Of a stretch of 64,000 nucleotides of DNA, positions 61,781-64,000 are shown one piece after another (within the stretch, counting starts at the first letter, position 1; every line of letters starts with the position of its first letter). The translations under genes and the position numbers were made by a program. Origin of the DNA: Halobacillus salinarum (GTDB lineage: Bacteria; Bacillota; Bacilli; Bacillales; Halobacillaceae); contig NZ_CP095073.1 of assembly GCF_022919095.1 (NCBI RefSeq), positions 124,001 through 188,000 of the forward strand, read 5' to 3'. The notes under the pieces were generated by a model that saw only the letters and a program-made list of their open reading frames with translations, made no database searches and was not told the origin of the DNA.

Positions 61781-63073
61781 TTATTTTATAAAGCCTTTGT
61801 AGTGGCGTTTTACCAATTGGCTTTCCAGTTGTTTCATTACCTCAAGCGCTACACCAATTACGATGAGCAGACTAGTACCACCGATTTGTATGGATGGTGG
61901 CAATTTAGCAATGGATCCTAATAGAATCGGCAGAATAGCAACAGCAGCAAGGAATAGTGAGCCTACTACAGTCAGCCGATACATCACACGCGTTAAATAT
62001 TCTTCGGTGTTCTTACCAGGACGGATCCCTGGGATATAACCACCCTGCTTCTGCAGGTTTTCTGCCATTTGTTCAGGGTTAACCTGGACAAAGGTATAGA
62101 AATAGGTAAAGGCAATAATTAACGCGACATAGATGACCATTCCCGGCCAATTCTGGTAATCGAAAATATACTGAATGATTGAAGCTGCTTTATTTCCTTC
62201 AAAGAAACCAGCAATGGTTCTAGGAGCAATGATAAACGAAATCGCAAAGATTACCGGGATAACCCCTGCAGCATTTACTTTAAGAGGTAAATGCGTGGAA
62301 TGGCCGCCCACTGGTGAACGGTTTACGAGCCGTTTAGCATATTGAATCGGAATCTTCCTCAGCGCCTGTTGGATGAAGATAACACCCACGACTACTGCAA
62401 CGATTACGAGCATGATCAAAGCAATGATAACTAAGTTGATGAACAATTGATCCTGGGCTCCAGAAATATACTGATCATACAATTGGTTTGCCCCTGTCGG
62501 GATCCTAGAAACGATTCCGCCAAAAATGATAATGGAAATGCCGTTTCCAACGCCGTTAGAAGTAATTTGCTCCCCAAGCCACATCAGGAAAGCTGTTCCC
62601 CCTGTCAGCACAAGAGCAATGACCCCAAATTTCAGCACGCCGGGATCCGTAATCAACTGACCTCCAGCTAAAGCGTTGAAGCCAATCGACATTCCAATTG
62701 CCTGAATAAAAGCAAGAACAATCGTTCCATAGCGGGTAAACTGAGCTAATTTTCGACGGCCGACTTCACCCTGTTTTTTCCATTCCGCAAATTTTGGTAC
62801 AACATCCATTTGCAATAACTGCATGATAATCGATGCTGTAATGTAAGGCATGATCCCCATTGCGAAGATGGAGAAGTTCTTTAGTGCTCCTCCCCCAAAC
62901 GTATTCAAGAAGCCAAAAGCATTCTGGGAGTCCATGAAGTTAATGGCTTCTCTATTCGTGAAGGGTACGGGAATAAAAGTTCCTAAACGAAAGACTACGA
63001 GCATCAACAAAGTGAATATAAGCTTCCGTCGAATGTCACCCACGCGCATAAAATTGGAGATTGTCCGGAACAT
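61781..63073 (-). CDS. secY: Protein translocase subunit SecY
   Basis: 430 aa, ten transmembrane helices. The plug and helix-2 region (FGGGALKNFSIFAMGIMPYI) and helix-5/7 blocks are typical. It forms the Sec channel with SecE and SecG. Shares one base with the rplO stop. Confidence 0.97.
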   Translation of the reverse strand: MFRTISNFMRVGDIRRKLIFTLLMLVVFRLGTFIPVPFTNREAINFMDSQNAFGFLNTFGGGALKNFSIFAMGIMPYITASIIMQLLQMDVVPKFAEWKKQGEVGRRKLAQFTRYGTIVLAFIQAIGMSIGFNALAGGQLITDPGVLKFGVIALVLTGGTAFLMWLGEQITSNGVGNGISIIIFGGIVSRIPTGANQLYDQYISGAQDQLFINLVIIALIMLVIVAVVVGVIFIQQALRKIPIQYAKRLVNRSPVGGHSTHLPLKVNAAGVIPVIFAISFIIAPRTIAGFFEGNKAASIIQYIFDYQNWPGMVIYVALIIAFTYFYTFVQVNPEQMAENLQKQGGYIPGIRPGKNTEEYLTRVMYRLTVVGSLFLAAVAILPILLGSIAKLPPSIQIGGTSLLIVIGVALEVMKQLESQLVKRHYKGFIK

Positions 63074-63513
63074 TAAATCACCTCAGTTTGACCGCCCGCT
63101 GCTTCAATCGCTTCTTTCGCGGAAGCAGAGAACTTATGAGCTTTCACAGTAAGTTTTTTCTCTACGGAACCTTTGCCTAGAACTTTAATGCCAGCTTTTT
63201 GCTTGCTGACAACTCCAGTTTCTAGAAGCAGCTCCGGTGTAACCTCTGTACCCTCTTCAAAACGGTTAAGGGCTTCAAGGTTAATGATCGCAAATTCCTT
63301 ACGGTGAATGTTCGTAAAGCCGCGCTTTGGCAAGCGTTGGAAAAGAGGCATTTGGCCACCCTCGAAACCTGGGCGTGTTTTGCTTCCGGAACGTTGACCT
63401 TGACCTTTGTGTCCACGTCCTGAAGTTTTACCATTGCCGGATGCCATTCCACGTCCAACACGGTTGCGTTCTTTACGAGCACCTTTTGCAGACTTTAGTT
63501 CATGCAATTTCAT
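63073..63513 (-). CDS. rplO: 50S ribosomal protein L15
   Basis: 146 aa. [20 protein letters not shown] and [20 protein letters not shown] are the L15 N-terminal signature. Between rpmD and secY. Confidence 0.97.
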   Translation of the reverse strand: MKLHELKSAKGARKERNRVGRGMASGNGKTSGRGHKGQGQRSGSKTRPGFEGGQMPLFQRLPKRGFTNIHRKEFAIINLEALNRFEEGTEVTPELLLETGVVSKQKAGIKVLGKGSVEKKLTVKAHKFSASAKEAIEAAGGQTEVI

Positions 63514-63541
63514 GCGAGCACCTCCTTATTTTATACGTTAA

Positions 63542-63724
63542 TTATACTTCTTTAACCGATACAAGGTGAGATACCTTATTAGCCATACCTCGGATCGCCG
63601 GGTTATCTTCAAGTACGACAGTTTGACGAATCTTGTTCAGACCAAGCGCTTTTACTGTAGAACGCTGATCTTGTGGTCTGCCAATAACACTGCGCGTGAG
63701 GGTAATTTCTAATTTTTTAGCCAT
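63542..63724 (-). CDS. rpmD: 50S ribosomal protein L30
   Basis: 60 aa. [20 protein letters not shown] and [20 protein letters not shown] are the L30 signature. Confidence 0.97.
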   Translation of the reverse strand: MAKKLEITLTRSVIGRPQDQRSTVKALGLNKIRQTVVLEDNPAIRGMANKVSHLVSVKEV

Positions 63725-63743
63725 TATTTTTTCCCTCCTTATC

Positions 63744-64000
63744 CTACAGTTCTTCTACGGTCTTCCCACGTAGTCTTGCAACGTCTTCTGCGCGTTTAAG
63801 CTCGCTAAGTCCTGTGATTGTCGCACGCACCATATTGATTGGCGTGTTGGATCCAAGAGACTTAGACAGGATATCTTGAACACCTGCAAGCTCAAGCACC
63901 GCACGGACTGGACCACCAGCGATAACTCCGGTACCTTCTGCTGCCGGCTTCATCAGAATGCTTCCTGCACCAAAACGTCCTGTGATTTCGTGTGGGATCG
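63744..64000 (-). CDS. rpsE: 30S ribosomal protein S5 (5' end off the window)
   Basis: The C-terminal ~84 codons of S5: [19 protein letters not shown], then [20 protein letters not shown] and ending [10 protein letters not shown]. The frame runs open to base 64000, so the N-terminal half lies beyond the edge. Confidence 0.96.
   Translation of the reverse strand, partial: IPHEITGRFGAGSILMKPAAEGTGVIAGGPVRAVLELAGVQDILSKSLGSNTPINMVRATITGLSELKRAEDVARLRGKTVEEL

Overview
The window looks like the chromosome of a spore-forming Bacillaceae member. Halobacillus or a close relative is my inference from overall sequence feel, not from a search. The spore genes sspH, gerD, kbaA, cwlD and pdaB, the sigW-rsiW and cdaA-cdaR-glmM-glmS blocks, and the order truA-rplM-rpsI-cwlD-salA-gerD-kbaA-pdaB-rrn all follow the Bacillus subtilis backbone. 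Most genes lie on the minus strand.

Layout. 1-2.4 kb: glycerol uptake (glpF, partial glpK) behind a cre/promoter and a terminator-like leader of the GlpP antitermination type. 2.4-5.2 kb: small enzymes. 5.2-9.6 kb: a TasA-type extracellular fibre locus, with SinR-like operator boxes, a TapA-position secreted protein, sipW, tasA, an LPQTG wall-anchored protein with a TasA-like KPGD segment, and a class D-like sortase. 10.7-15.3 kb: a yrk/cst-type persulfide and sulfur-trafficking operon under a CstR-like repressor with four related 16-bp operator candidates. 15.9-19.6 kb: a two-component system followed upstream by a ferric-reductase-like membrane protein, ApbE and a small secreted acidic protein. 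19.7-21.3 kb: an oligopeptide-binding lipoprotein. 22.5-30.9 kb: glmS with its self-cleaving ribozyme leader, glmM, cdaR, cdaA, rsiW, sigW, a Spo0E-like phosphatase and rocF. 31.1-38.0 kb: one rRNA operon (16S-tRNA-Ile-tRNA-Ala-23S-5S) followed by ten tRNAs. 38.3-42.8 kb: sporulation and germination genes.

42.9-52.9 kb holds a 9.9-kb integrated element in the 3' end of rpsI. It is flanked by 61-bp direct repeats and has a tyrosine integrase with arm-type repeats at both ends. Its core (xre, xis-like, Prim-Pol, DUF3987 and a TerS-like gene, divergent from int) resembles a phage satellite, or PICI. At the end far from the integrase it carries a tight three-gene operon: a small helical protein, a HExxH zincin-like protein, and a dCTP-deaminase-fold protein whose expected catalytic acidic residues are Gln. 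I regard this as the best candidate for an undescribed (possibly anti-phage) system.

52.8-64 kb: rpsI, rplM, truA, the ECF transporter module ecfT-ecfA2-ecfA1, and the end of the ribosomal/secY/adk/map/rpoA superoperon.

Three genes (glmS, rocF and the element's Prim-Pol) each look broken by a single missing base, two of them in G/C homopolymers. Because glmS is normally essential and all three are otherwise intact, sequencing or assembly error is the first explanation to test.
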